Source of the DNA: Streptomyces sp. 840.1
Lineage (GTDB): Bacteria; Actinomycetota; Actinomycetes; Streptomycetales; Streptomycetaceae
NCBI RefSeq assembly: GCF_003751445.1
Contig: NZ_RJUU01000001.1
Coordinates: forward strand, 5,694,001-5,758,000
Direction of reading: 5' to 3'
DNA length: 64,000 nucleotides
Positions 34,630 through 43,906 of this stretch are shown here, piece by piece. Every line of letters begins with the position of its first letter. Position 1 is the first letter of the stretch. The notes under the pieces are model-generated. The model worked only from the letters and a program-made list of their open reading frames with translations, had not been told where the DNA came from and searched no databases. A program made the position numbers and the translations under genes.

Positions 34630-35982
34630 ATGGACCTGGGCTCCCGCGTCGACGCACTGATGGACGGGCTCACCGCAGACCTGGAGCGGCTGGCGGCCAT
34701 CCCGTCCGTCGCGTTCCCCGGCTTCCCCGCCGAACCCGTGCGGCGGGCCCACGACCTCCTCGTGGACCTGCTGCGCGGCGCGGGCGTCGAACGGATCGAA
34801 CGGCTCGACCTGCCCGACACCGCGCCGGTCATCGTCGCCGAGGTCCCGCCACCGACGCCGGACGCCCCGACCGTGCTGCTCTACGGCCACTACGACGTAC
34901 AGCCACCCGGCGACGAGAGCCTGTGGCTCTCACCGCCGTTCGAGCCCACCCCCGTGGCGGGCGGGCTGCGCGCCCGGGGCATCGCGGACGACAAGTCGAA
35001 CCTGATCGTGCACCTCGGCGTACTCAGGGCGTACGGGGGCCGGCCGCCGACCGGACTCCGAATCGTCCTGGAGGGCCAGGAGGAGTACGGCAGCGCCTTC
35101 GACGACTACCCGCCCACCGACCCCGCCCGCTTCGCCTGCGACGCGATGGTCATCGCGGACATGGGGAACCTCCGCCCCGGCAGCCCCACGCTTACCACGG
35201 GCCTGCGCGGCGCGGCCGAGCTGCTGGTCGAGGTGCGGACCCTGGACGGACCGCGGCACAGCGGCGAGTTCGGCGGCGCCGCCCCCGACGCGCTGCTCGC
35301 CCTGGTCAACGCGCTGGCCACCCTGCACGACGTGTACGGGGACGTCGCCGTCGAGGGCCTGCGCCGCGAGGAGTGGAGCGGTACGACCTACACCGAGGAG
35401 GAGTTCCGCACCCTGGCCGGGGTCCGTGACGGGGTACCGCTGACCGGGTCCGGCAGCCTCGGCGAGCGGCTGTGGAGCGGGCCGGCCATCACGGTCATCG
35501 GCATCGACGCCCCGGCCGTCGACCAGGCCGCGTCCGCCGTCGTCCCGTACGCGCGGGCCAAGCTGAACCTGCGCTTCCATCCGCGACAGGACCCCGAGGA
35601 GGCGCTGGGGCTGCTCGTCACCCACCTGGAGGCACTGCGCCCGTTCGGTATCCCGCTCACCGTCACCCCCGGCGACACCGGCCCCGGATTCGAGCCCGCG
35701 ACCGGCGGCCCCGCCTACCGGGCCGCGTGGACGGCTCTGCGCGAGGGCTGGGGCTCCGAACCCGCCTTCGTCGCGAGCGGCGGCTCCATCCCGCTCGTCA
35801 ACGGCCTGGCCAGAGCCGTCCCGGACGCCGAGATCCTGCTCTTCGGCGCCCAGGACAGCATGTGCAACCTGCACGCCCCCAACGAGCGCGTCCTCTTCTC
35901 GGAGCTCCGCTCGGCCGTCATCGCGGAGGCGGCGTTCCTGCGGGAGTACGCTGCGGCGCACCGCGGCGGGAGCGCCGCGTGA
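34630..35982 (+). CDS. M20-family dipeptidase
   Basis: A 450-residue zinc dipeptidase (ArgE/CPG2/carnosinase-like). Metal ligands are visible in order: YGHYDVQPPG (His), GIADDKSN (bridging Asp), EGQEEYGS (catalytic Glu and Glu ligand), MVIADMGN (Asp) and CNLHAPNER (His). The lid domain lies at ~195-330. ATG 34630 follows a short GAGG-rich site. Its stop overlaps the start of the YfcC carrier (GTGA), so the two proteins probably import and hydrolyse the same peptide or acyl-amino acid. Confidence 0.92.
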   Translation: MDLGSRVDALMDGLTADLERLAAIPSVAFPGFPAEPVRRAHDLLVDLLRGAGVERIERLDLPDTAPVIVAEVPPPTPDAPTVLLYGHYDVQPPGDESLWLSPPFEPTPVAGGLRARGIADDKSNLIVHLGVLRAYGGRPPTGLRIVLEGQEEYGSAFDDYPPTDPARFACDAMVIADMGNLRPGSPTLTTGLRGAAELLVEVRTLDGPRHSGEFGGAAPDALLALVNALATLHDVYGDVAVEGLRREEWSGTTYTEEEFRTLAGVRDGVPLTGSGSLGERLWSGPAITVIGIDAPAVDQAASAVVPYARAKLNLRFHPRQDPEEALGLLVTHLEALRPFGIPLTVTPGDTGPGFEPATGGPAYRAAWTALREGWGSEPAFVASGGSIPLVNGLARAVPDAEILLFGAQDSMCNLHAPNERVLFSELRSAVIAEAAFLREYAAAHRGGSAA

Positions 35983-37508
35983 GCACCCTGGACACCGGTA
36001 CCCCGCCCGGGGAGAAGCCCTCGCGGGGCGGCAAGTTCGTCTTCCCCAGCGCCCTGACCGTGCTGGTCGTCGTCACGCTCGCCGTCTGGGCGCTGGCCTT
36101 CCTGATCCCGTCCGGCGCGTACGACCGCACCGAGGCCGGTGCGCCGGTCCAGGGCACGTACCACCGCGTCCCGTCCGGGCAGAGCGTGGTCGACCGGCTG
36201 AACGACCTCTTCCTCTCCCCGGTCAACGGCCTGTACGGGGTGCAGGACACCAGGACCGGACAGGTCGGCCCGGACATGGCCGGTGAACTGTACGGCAGCG
36301 CGGGCGTGTTCCTCTTCGTCATCGCGATCGGCGCCTTCATCACCGTCGTCTTCGCCACCGGTGCGCTCGACCTCGGGATCGGCCGCCTCGCCCACCGGCT
36401 GCGCGAGCGCGGCGCACTGCTCATCGCGGGCGTGATGCTGGTCTTCTCGCTGCTCGGCACGGTCGAGGGCTTCGCGGAGGAGACCCTCGGCTTCTACGGG
36501 CTGATCGTCCCGCTGATGCTCGCCCTCGGCTACGACCGGATGGTCGCCACCGGCACGATCATCCTCGGCGCCGGCGTCGGCGTGCTCTGCTCCACGGTCA
36601 ACCCGTTCGCCACCGGTGTCGCCTCCGCCGCCGCCGACATCTCGCTGGGCGACGGGATCGTCCTGCGCGCGGCGATGTGGGTCGTCCTGACGGCGGTGAC
36701 GATCGGCTACGTCATCCGGTACGCCGAGCGCGTGCGCAAGGACCCCGGCCGCTCGCTGTCCGGATTCCTGCCCGGCGACCGCGAACACGCGGCGGCCGAT
36801 GCGGGCGAACCGCCCGAACTCACCCCGCTCCACCGGGTCGTCCTGGTGCTCGTCGGACTGACCTTCGCCTTCATGATCTTCTCGGTGGTCCCGTGGTCCA
36901 GCGCCCTGACCGGGGAGGCGGACGCCACCCCGTACGGCTTCGAGCTGGGCTGGTCCTTCCCGCAGCTGGCCGCGCTGTTCCTGGTCGCGGCGGTCCTCGT
37001 CGGCATCGTCGCCCGGTTCGGGGAGCAGAAGATCAGCGCGACGGTCGTCCAGGGCGCCGCCGACTTCATCTCGCCCGCACTGGTCATCGTGCTGGCCCGC
37101 GGGGTCACGGTCATCATGAACAACTCCCGGATCACCGACACCGTCCTGCACTCCATCGAGGGCCTGGTCTCCGGCACCTCATCCGCGGTGTTCGCCGTCG
37201 TCGTGTTCGTCGTCAACCTCCCGCTGGCCTTCCTCATCCCGTCCACCTCCGGCCACGCGACCCTGGCCATGCCGATCCTGGCCCCGCTCGCGGACTTCGC
37301 GGGCGTCTCGCGCGCGGTCGTCGTCACGGCCTGGCAGGCGGCGAGCGGCTGGATGAACCTGTGGGTGCCCACGACGGCGGTGACGATCGGCGGGGTGGCG
37401 CTGGCCAAGGTGGGTTACGACAAGTACCTGCGCTTCGTCTGGCCGCTGCTCGCCGTCCTCGCGGTGCTGATCTGCGCGTCCGTCGCGCTGGGAGCGGTGG
37501 GGACGTGA
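35979..37508 (+). CDS. YfcC/DcuC-superfamily membrane carrier
   Basis: A 509-residue protein with about 12 helices, of the YfcC family (C4-dicarboxylate anaerobic carrier superfamily). Its members are often annotated as basic amino-acid or peptide carriers. FPSALTVLVVVTLAVWALAF and IPSGAYDR at the N-terminus, GFAEETLGFYGLIVPLMLAL in the middle, and IPSTSGHATLAMPILAPLAD near the end are typical. GTG 35979 overlaps the M20 peptidase stop, which is a strong sign of joint function. Confidence 0.88.
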   Translation: MSTLDTGTPPGEKPSRGGKFVFPSALTVLVVVTLAVWALAFLIPSGAYDRTEAGAPVQGTYHRVPSGQSVVDRLNDLFLSPVNGLYGVQDTRTGQVGPDMAGELYGSAGVFLFVIAIGAFITVVFATGALDLGIGRLAHRLRERGALLIAGVMLVFSLLGTVEGFAEETLGFYGLIVPLMLALGYDRMVATGTIILGAGVGVLCSTVNPFATGVASAAADISLGDGIVLRAAMWVVLTAVTIGYVIRYAERVRKDPGRSLSGFLPGDREHAAADAGEPPELTPLHRVVLVLVGLTFAFMIFSVVPWSSALTGEADATPYGFELGWSFPQLAALFLVAAVLVGIVARFGEQKISATVVQGAADFISPALVIVLARGVTVIMNNSRITDTVLHSIEGLVSGTSSAVFAVVVFVVNLPLAFLIPSTSGHATLAMPILAPLADFAGVSRAVVVTAWQAASGWMNLWVPTTAVTIGGVALAKVGYDKYLRFVWPLLAVLAVLICASVALGAVGT

Positions 37509-37568
37509 GGGGTGGGACGGGACACGCTCTAGGGGCGGCCGGCGTGCGGGCAGCCGGTGAACCGTAAT

Positions 37569-37602
37569 TGGTCTGTACCTATTGACGGGATGGTCCAGAC
37601 CA
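37569..37602. promoter_or_regulatory. Chitinase-type 12-bp direct repeats
   Basis: TGGTCTGTACCT (37569-37580) and TGGTCCAGACCA (37591-37602) are direct repeats 22 bp apart. They match the pair described in Streptomyces chitinase promoters (consensus TGGTCCAGACCT, from memory) and also resemble DasR sites. Confidence 0.8.
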
Positions 37603-37688
37603 ATTAGTTTCCGCTGTGCTCCATGGAACGAAGGACACCAGCTCCCCCCTCAGGACCTCCTCACAGGTCCCTGCCACAAGGGAGAACC

Positions 37689-39980
37689 ATGTTCGAGCAC
37701 ATGCCTCTCAGACGGAGAACGGTGACCGCGCTGGTCGCCGCCCTCGCCCTCCTACTCGCCCTGCTGTCCCTCCAGGCCACGCCCGCGCACGCGGCGGGCA
37801 AGCTGACGGCCACCTTCACCTCCGCCGACAACGGCCCCTGGTGGAAGGGGACATACATCCTGCACAACGACACCGACACCGCCGTCACCAACTGGAGCCT
37901 CGAATTCGACCTGCCGGCCGGGGTCGCGATCAGCAGCTCCTACAACGGCACCGTCACCACCCAGGGCAAGCACATCACCGCGGTCAACGCCCACTACAAC
38001 GGCACGGTCGCCGCGCACAGCACCACCGAGCCGTACAGCTTCTGGTTCGTCGCCACCGGACCGATCACCGCGCCCACCGGCTGCCGGATCAACGGCGACA
38101 AGTGCGACGGCTCCGCGGACGCCCCGCCGGGCGCGCCCGGCGGCCTGAAGAAGACCGATGTCACCGCCCGTACCGCCTCGCTGTCCTGGACGGCCGCCAC
38201 GGCGGGGGACTTCCCCGTGGCCTCGTACGACATCCTTGCGGGCGGCAAGGTGCTGGGCTCGGCCACCGCCGCGACCTCCGCCACGGTCACCGGTCTGACC
38301 CCCGCCACCGCGTACTCCTTCACCGTCCGGGCCAAGGACACCCGGGGCAACACCTCCGCCGAGAGCGCCCCGCTGACCGTCACCACGGTCGACCCGGCCT
38401 CCGACACCTCCCCGCCGACGGCCCCCGGCGCACTGCACTCGACGGCCGCCGACTCCTCGTCCGTCACCCTGGCCTGGACCGCCGCCACGGACAACCAGCG
38501 GGTCGCCGCGTACGACGTCTACAAGGGATCCGCCCTGGCCACCACGGTCTCCGGCACCACGACCACCGCCACCATCGGCGGCCTGTCGCCCTCGACCTCG
38601 TACACCTTCACGGTCAAGGCACGCGACCCGGCGGACAACGCCTCGGCGGCGAGCAGCGCGCTCACGGTGAAGACCGACGACATCGTCGGCGCCGGCAAGT
38701 ACGCGAAGGTCGGCTACTTCGTCCAGTGGGGCATCTACGGCCGCCAGTACTTCGTGAAGAACCTCCAGGACTCCGGGGCCGCCGGCAAGCTCGACATCGT
38801 CAACTACGCCTTCGCCAACATCGACCCCAACAACCTCACCTGCCTGAACGGCGTCACCAAGGGCACCACCGCCGACCCCGAGGACCCCGAGCAGGGCACC
38901 GGCGCCGGTGACGCGGACGCCGACTACACCCGCCCCTTCAGCGCCGCCCAGTCGGTCGATGGCGTCGCGGACGACGGCTGGGGCAAACTGCGCGGGAACT
39001 TCAACCAGCTGAAGAAGCTGAAGAAGCTCCACCCGAACCTGAAGATCGTGGTCTCGCTCGGCGGCTGGACGTACTCGAAGTACTTCTCCGACGTGGCCGC
39101 CACCGACGCGGCCCGCAAGAAGTTCGTCTCCTCCTGCATCGACATGTACATCAAGGGCAACCTGCCCGAGTACGGCGGCGCGGGCGGCCCCGGCACCGCC
39201 GCAGGCATCTTCGACGGCTTCGACATCGACTGGGAGTGGCCGGGCACCGGAACCGGACACCCCGGCAACCACTACTCGCCGAACGACAAGGGCAACCTCA
39301 CCCTGCTGCTCGCCGAGTTCCGCAAGCAACTGGACGCGCTGGGCGGCGGCCACCGCCTGCTCACCGCCTTCACCCCCGCCGACCCCCAGAAGATCGGTGA
39401 CGGCTGGGACCTGGGCAAGGTCTTCGACTCCCTCGACGTCGCCAACGTCCAGGGCTACGACTTCCACGGCTCGGGCAGCGACAACTCCTGGGAACCGAAC
39501 CGCACCGGCCACCAGGCCAACCTCTACAACGACGACCAGGACCCGTACGGCTTCCACTTCAGCGCCGACACCGCGATCAAGGCGTACACGGACGCGGGCG
39601 TCGAACCCCGCAAGCTGACCCTGGGCATCCCGTTCTACGGCCGGGGCTGGCAGAACGTCACTGACGGCGGCGCGGCGGGCGAATGGCAGCCCGCGGGCGG
39701 AGCCGCCCCGGGCCAGTTCGCCGAGGAGGCCGGCACCCGCGGGTACTCCAATCTCATCGGCGCCTACCCGACGATGACGGTCCACCACGACGAGCAGTCC
39801 GTGTCCACGTACGGCTACACCGGGAACCAGTGGTGGTCCTTCGACGACACCTGGTCCATCGGCAAGAAGACGGCCTACGTGAAGGACAAGGGCCTGCTGG
39901 GCGTCATGGTCTGGGAGATGTCGGGCGACACCCCGCAGGGCACCCTGCTGGGAGCGCTCGACTCCGGCCTGAAGAAGTAG
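37689..39980 (+). CDS. Secreted CBM2-FnIII-FnIII-GH18 chitinase
   Basis: A 763-residue exported chitinase. The signal peptide ends near residue 38 (TPAHAA). Residues ~40-135 form a CBM2-type module with an internal Cys pair. Two FnIII domains (~145-225, ~238-325) follow, then the GH18 barrel (~335-763). The catalytic DxxDxDxE reads DGFDIDWE. The conserved SLGGWTYSK strand and the late VMVWEMSGD are present. ATG 37689 has AAGGGAG upstream. Promoter repeats at 37569-37602 predict induction by chitin. The products could feed the hexosaminidase/ABC system at 16-21 kb. Confidence 0.95.
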   Translation: MFEHMPLRRRTVTALVAALALLLALLSLQATPAHAAGKLTATFTSADNGPWWKGTYILHNDTDTAVTNWSLEFDLPAGVAISSSYNGTVTTQGKHITAVNAHYNGTVAAHSTTEPYSFWFVATGPITAPTGCRINGDKCDGSADAPPGAPGGLKKTDVTARTASLSWTAATAGDFPVASYDILAGGKVLGSATAATSATVTGLTPATAYSFTVRAKDTRGNTSAESAPLTVTTVDPASDTSPPTAPGALHSTAADSSSVTLAWTAATDNQRVAAYDVYKGSALATTVSGTTTTATIGGLSPSTSYTFTVKARDPADNASAASSALTVKTDDIVGAGKYAKVGYFVQWGIYGRQYFVKNLQDSGAAGKLDIVNYAFANIDPNNLTCLNGVTKGTTADPEDPEQGTGAGDADADYTRPFSAAQSVDGVADDGWGKLRGNFNQLKKLKKLHPNLKIVVSLGGWTYSKYFSDVAATDAARKKFVSSCIDMYIKGNLPEYGGAGGPGTAAGIFDGFDIDWEWPGTGTGHPGNHYSPNDKGNLTLLLAEFRKQLDALGGGHRLLTAFTPADPQKIGDGWDLGKVFDSLDVANVQGYDFHGSGSDNSWEPNRTGHQANLYNDDQDPYGFHFSADTAIKAYTDAGVEPRKLTLGIPFYGRGWQNVTDGGAAGEWQPAGGAAPGQFAEEAGTRGYSNLIGAYPTMTVHHDEQSVSTYGYTGNQWWSFDDTWSIGKKTAYVKDKGLLGVMVWEMSGDTPQGTLLGALDSGLKK

Positions 39981-39991
39981 CCGGTCCCCAC

Positions 39992-40031
39992 GGCCGGTCC
40001 GCCGGGTCCCGCCGGGACCTGCGGACCGGCC
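39992..40031. terminator. Bidirectional hairpin after the chitinase gene
   Basis: An 11-bp outer stem (GGCCGGTCCGC at 39992-40002, complement at 40021-40031) encloses a second hairpin (GGTCCC/GGGACC). It separates convergent genes. Confidence 0.85.
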
Positions 40032-40041
40032 ACCCGCCGCG

Positions 40042-40689
40042 TCAGAGCACGATGCGGTCCCGCACCAGCCGCAGACAGTCCTCGTCCCCGGCCGGCAGCT
40101 CCTCGCCCGCCGGCCAGGGGTGCACGGTCAGCGTCAGGTGGGTCAGATAGCCGTAGGGCCCGCCGTCCTCGCGCGGGGCGAGCACGACCCCGTGCTCGCC
40201 CATGCGCCATATCCGGCACCACAGATGAGGCCCCAGCCCGAGCCGGTCGTCGGCGCGCAGCGTGCGCAGCGGCGGACCGAGCTCGGCGACGACGACCTCC
40301 GCCGCCCGGTCGAGCACGGCTTCGCACTCCGCCAGGGCGGGCTCCTCGAGCAACTCCCAGCCGGGCAGGGCCGCCCAGTCCCCGATCAGCTCGACGAGCG
40401 CGTCGCGACCGTACTCATCGGGATCGGGCGGCTCGACGGGATACGCCTCGCCGAACGTCAGGATCAGCGTGGCCTCCGGATCGCCCAGCGGAGCGCCTTC
40501 GTACCAGAGGACGTGGTGGTGCCGGGTGAGGACCGCGTCGCAGACGAGATCGGTGAACTCCCAGCCGAGTTCCGCCTCGGTGTACTCGTAGAACTCCTCC
40601 TCGGGCACGGGCGGCATGGCAGGCATGGCCAGCAACTCCCTGACCGAGGCGGCGGAGAGCGGTGAGTGGGCGAGCGAATGTACGGGCAT
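40042..40689 (-). CDS. Hypothetical protein, acidic, about 215 residues
   Basis: Not recognised. From ATG 40689 (GGGGAGC upstream) the protein starts MPVHSLAHSPLSAASV. It is rich in Glu, Asp, Leu and Pro and has no signal peptide or membrane helix. Motifs such as EFYEYTEAELGWEF, HHHVLWYEGAPLGDP and YGYLTHLTLTVHPWP suggest a compact alpha/beta protein. It may be a soluble immunity- or SUKH-like protein, but that is only an impression. It lies downstream of malate synthase behind a terminator. Confidence 0.7.
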   Translation of the reverse strand: MPVHSLAHSPLSAASVRELLAMPAMPPVPEEEFYEYTEAELGWEFTDLVCDAVLTRHHHVLWYEGAPLGDPEATLILTFGEAYPVEPPDPDEYGRDALVELIGDWAALPGWELLEEPALAECEAVLDRAAEVVVAELGPPLRTLRADDRLGLGPHLWCRIWRMGEHGVVLAPREDGGPYGYLTHLTLTVHPWPAGEELPAGDEDCLRLVRDRIVL

Positions 40690-40789
40690 GAGGCGCGGAG
40701 CTCCCCTGGTCGACGCGTGACGGGGCCGGGGTCCGAGGACCGGCGCCGGGATGATTTCACAGCGCCGGGCCCGTGCACCGGACACGCCT

Positions 40790-40821
40790 CCGCCCCCGGA
40801 GCCGCACGGCACCGGGGGCGG
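40790..40821. terminator. Hairpin terminator after aceB
   Basis: A 10-bp GC stem (CCGCCCCCGG at 40790-40799, complement at 40812-40821), 19 nt beyond the aceB stop. Confidence 0.75.
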
Positions 40822-40839
40822 GAGTTCGTACCGGAGCCG

Positions 40840-42459
40840 TCAGCGCAGCTGCTCGTACGCCGGCAGCGTCAGGAAGTCCGCGTAGTCCTGGTCCAGGGAG
40901 ACCTGGAGGAGGAGGTCGTGGGCCTGCTGCCACTTGCCGGCGGCGAAGGCCTCGTCGCCGATCTCGGCGCGGATCGCGGCCAGTTCCTCGGCGGCGACCT
41001 TACGGGCCAGCTCCGCCGTGGCGTGCTCGCCGTTCTCGAAGACCACGTCCGCGTTGATCCACTGCCAGATCTGCGAGCGCGAGATCTCGGCGGTGGCCGC
41101 GTCCTCCATCAGGTTGAAGATGGCGACCGCGCCCATGCCGCGCAGCCAGGCCTCGATGTAGCGGATGCCGACCGCGACGGCGTTGCGCAGGCCGTCGTAG
41201 GTGGGCTTGGCGTGCAGGGTGTCGATGGCGATCAGGTCGCCGGGGGCCACCGAGACGTCCTCGCGCAGGCGCTCCTTCTGGTTCGGCTTCTCGCCGAGCA
41301 CCGCGTCGAAGGAAGCCATCGCGATCGGGACCAGGTCGGGGTGGGCGACCCAGGAGCCGTCGAAGCCGTCGCCGGCCTCGCGGTCCTTGTCGGCCTTGAC
41401 CTTCTCGAAGGCGACCTTGTTGACCTCGGCGTCACGGCGCGACGGGATGAAGGCCGCCATGCCGCCGATCGCGTGGGCGCCGCGCTTGTGGCAGGTGCGG
41501 ACGAGGAGTTCGGTGTAGGCCCGCATGAACGGGGCGGTCATCGTCACCGCGTTGCGGTCCGGCAGGACGAACTTGGCGCCGCCGTCACGGAAGTTCTTGA
41601 CGATGGAGAAGAGGTAGTCCCAGCGGCCCGCGTTCAGCCCGGAGGCGTGGTCGCGGAGCTCGTAGAGGATCTCCTCCATCTCGTAGGCGGCGGTGATCGT
41701 CTCGATCAGGACCGTCGCGCGGACCGTGCCCTGCGGGATGCCGAGCTCGTCCTGGGCGAAGACGAAGATGTCGTTCCAGAGGCGGGCCTCCAGGTGTGAC
41801 TCGGTCTTCGGCAGGTAGAAGTACGGGCCCTTGCCGAGGTCGATGAGGCGCTGGGCGTTGTGGAAGAAGTAGAGGCCGAAGTCGACCAGCGCGCCGGGCA
41901 CCGGGGTGCCGTCGAGCTGGAGGTGGCGCTCCTCCAGGTGCCAGCCGCGCGGGCGGGTGACGACGGTCGCGAGCTCGTCGGCGGGCTTCAGGGCGTACGA
42001 CTTGCCGGACTTCGGGTCCGTGAAGTCGATCGCGCGGTTGTAGGCGTCGATCAGATTGAGCTGGCCGAGGACGACGTTCTCCCACGTGGGGGCGGACGCG
42101 TCCTCGAAGTCGGCGAGCCAGACCTTGGCGCCCGAGTTCAGGGCGTTGATGGTCATCTTGCGGTCGGTGGGACCGGTGATCTCCACCCGGCGGTCGTTCA
42201 GCGCGGCCGGGGCCGGCGCGACCTTCCAGGAGTCGTCCGCACGGATCGCCGCGGTCTCCGGCAGGAAGTCCAGCGTGGAGGTGCGGGCGATCTCGGCGCG
42301 GCGCTCACCGCGGCGGGCGAGGAGCTCGTCACGGCGCGGGGTGAACCGGCGGTGCAGCTCGGCCACGAACGCGAGGGCCGCGGGGGTGAGGACCTCGTCC
42401 TGCCGGGGCAGGGGCTCGGCATCGACGATGGCCAGCGAGGACGGCGCTGGTGCGGACAT
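40840..42459 (-). CDS. aceB: Malate synthase A
   Basis: A 539-residue enzyme that condenses glyoxylate with acetyl-CoA to malate. TIM-barrel motifs are visible: TGPTDRKMTINALNSGAKVWLADFEDA near 95-120, RATVLIETITAAYEMEEILYEL (catalytic Arg and metal Glu), GRWDYLFS and AAFIPSRRDAEVN. The start ATG 42459 follows AAGGAGTGACAG. There is no isocitrate lyase gene nearby, so here it probably serves purine- and allantoin-derived glyoxylate rather than the glyoxylate shunt. The promoter holds both operator types seen at the other purine genes, in degenerate form. Confidence 0.95.
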   Translation of the reverse strand: MSAPAPSSLAIVDAEPLPRQDEVLTPAALAFVAELHRRFTPRRDELLARRGERRAEIARTSTLDFLPETAAIRADDSWKVAPAPAALNDRRVEITGPTDRKMTINALNSGAKVWLADFEDASAPTWENVVLGQLNLIDAYNRAIDFTDPKSGKSYALKPADELATVVTRPRGWHLEERHLQLDGTPVPGALVDFGLYFFHNAQRLIDLGKGPYFYLPKTESHLEARLWNDIFVFAQDELGIPQGTVRATVLIETITAAYEMEEILYELRDHASGLNAGRWDYLFSIVKNFRDGGAKFVLPDRNAVTMTAPFMRAYTELLVRTCHKRGAHAIGGMAAFIPSRRDAEVNKVAFEKVKADKDREAGDGFDGSWVAHPDLVPIAMASFDAVLGEKPNQKERLREDVSVAPGDLIAIDTLHAKPTYDGLRNAVAVGIRYIEAWLRGMGAVAIFNLMEDAATAEISRSQIWQWINADVVFENGEHATAELARKVAAEELAAIRAEIGDEAFAAGKWQQAHDLLLQVSLDQDYADFLTLPAYEQLR

Positions 42460-42602
42460 GAGCTGTCACTCCTTCAGCGGGCGGTGCGGACGGCTTCTCA
42501 CGGCCGCCGGGTCGCCTGAAACGGCACGGCGTGCCATGGCTCCGGGATACGGCCGTGGCCGCCGTCTGGGGTGCAGAGGGCTTCTGACCAGTGGATAGTA
42601 GT

Positions 42603-42634
42603 TTCCTCATGGTGGAAGTTCAATGGTTTGTTGA
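42603..42634. promoter_or_regulatory. Two adjacent operator-like sites upstream of aceB
   Basis: TTCCTCATGGTGGAA (42603-42617) resembles the gcl/hyi type, and TTCAATGGTTTGTTGA (42619-42634) resembles the uraD/katA/allB type. They lie 144 nt upstream of the aceB start and are the only place where both types occur side by side. Confidence 0.6.
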
Positions 42635-42693
42635 TGTCGAGATTCTCCGGGTCGACAGAAGTGCCCCTCGGTTGGCGCAGCGTGCCAGTGCGT

Positions 42694-43341
42694 TCACTCA
42701 AGGTGGAACAGGTCCTCCGCCGTGTCGATGTCGTACGCCTGAGCCACATCGGAACACTCGACGAGCGTGATCGCATCGCGGTGCGCCCGCAGATAGGCGC
42801 GCGCCCCCTGATCGCCCACCGCCCCCGCCGCGATGTCTGCCCACAGACCGGCCCCGAACAACACCGGATGGCCGCGTTCACCCTCGTACGAGGCGGCCGC
42901 CAGGCTCGTGCGGGAGCGGTAGGCCGACCGCACCCGCGCCACCGCCCCGGCGCCGATACCGGGCTGGTCGACCAGGAGTACGACGACCGCGTCCGCGTCC
43001 GTGCCGGCCAGCGCGCCGAGGCCGGCCCGCAGCGAGGAGCCCATGCCCTCGGCCCACTCGGGGTTGACGGTCACGGTGCAGCCGGACAGCTCCGCCCTGG
43101 CCCCCACCTCGTCGGCCGCCGCCCCGAGCACCACGTGGACCGGGCCGCAGCCACCGTCGCGCAGGGTGCGTACCGCGTGGTCGACGAGGAGGCCGCCGCG
43201 GTGTTCCAGCAGTGCCTTGGGGCGGCCGCCCAGCCGGCGGCCGCCGCCCGCGGCGAGGAGCAGCCCGGCGACGGTGGGGTTTGCGGCCGGGTTGACGATC
43301 GGGTTGACGGAGGGGGAGGAGTGGTGCGGATTGCTTGTCAT
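42694..43341 (-). CDS. MobA-like nucleotidyltransferase (molybdenum cofactor type)
   Basis: A 215-residue protein of the NTP-transferase family that attaches CMP or GMP to molybdopterin. The nucleotide loop is LLLAAGGGRRLGGRPKALL. VVLLVDQPGIG holds the metal-binding Asp. NPEWAEGMGSSLRAGL and GHPVLFG are also typical of MocA/PucB-like proteins. B. subtilis PucB plays such a role for xanthine dehydrogenase, so a link to purine oxidation is plausible, although no dehydrogenase gene is in the window. ATG 43341 is used. Confidence 0.85.
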   Translation of the reverse strand: MTSNPHHSSPSVNPIVNPAANPTVAGLLLAAGGGRRLGGRPKALLEHRGGLLVDHAVRTLRDGGCGPVHVVLGAAADEVGARAELSGCTVTVNPEWAEGMGSSLRAGLGALAGTDADAVVVLLVDQPGIGAGAVARVRSAYRSRTSLAAASYEGERGHPVLFGAGLWADIAAGAVGDQGARAYLRAHRDAITLVECSDVAQAYDIDTAEDLFHLE

Positions 43342-43550
43342 GCGGCCTGGATACCTCACAAGCCGGGCTCCCGCACAGACGGACCGTTTCTGCAACCGCC
43401 TGTGATCGCTCGGGACACACCGAGTTCCGTTCGTGGAGTGGCGCCCGGTACCTTTCATGGCGTTAACTTGCCCGCACTCCGGGACACTTGACCAAGGTCC
43501 GGGTCTCGGTCGTGACACCGGCACAAGGATGTGCGAGGGGGAGTGCTTTG

Positions 43551-43862
43551 TTGAAGAGCGTGGGGCAGGCGCGGGTGACCAGCAGCAACGAGGACCCGAG
43601 GGTGACGGAGCTGCGTACAGCCGTCTCCCGGCTCCGGCGGGAGCTGGCCGGACATCCCGCGGAGTTTCCGGACCGCGCGATCGCCGAGGAGGAGCTGGCG
43701 GCGCTGGACGCGATGGCGGTCAGCGGAGCGCCCGAGATTCCCCGGCTCCGCCGCTCGCTGCTGCTGATCGCGGGGGCGATCGGCTCGGTCAGCGCGCTGG
43801 CGTCGGCGCTCAGGGACGTACGGGTCGCCGTGGATCTCTTCGGAGAGCCGCCGCGCCGCTGA
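43551..43862 (+). CDS. Small conserved Streptomyces protein (DUF5955-like)
   Basis: A 103-residue protein starting at TTG 43551, with GAGGGGGAG 7 nt upstream; the longer reading from 43488 lacks a site. It has a helical hairpin (PRVTELRTAVSRLRRELAGH, then IAEEELAALDAMA), followed by a hydrophobic SLLLIAGAIGSVSAL segment and an amphipathic C-terminus. I recall this as DUF5955, function unknown. It is convergent with the response regulator. Confidence 0.72.
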   Translation: MKSVGQARVTSSNEDPRVTELRTAVSRLRRELAGHPAEFPDRAIAEEELAALDAMAVSGAPEIPRLRRSLLLIAGAIGSVSALASALRDVRVAVDLFGEPPRR

Positions 43863-43906
43863 AGCGGAGCGAGCGGGGCGGCGGAGCCGGCGGGATGGGC
43901 GGCGGT

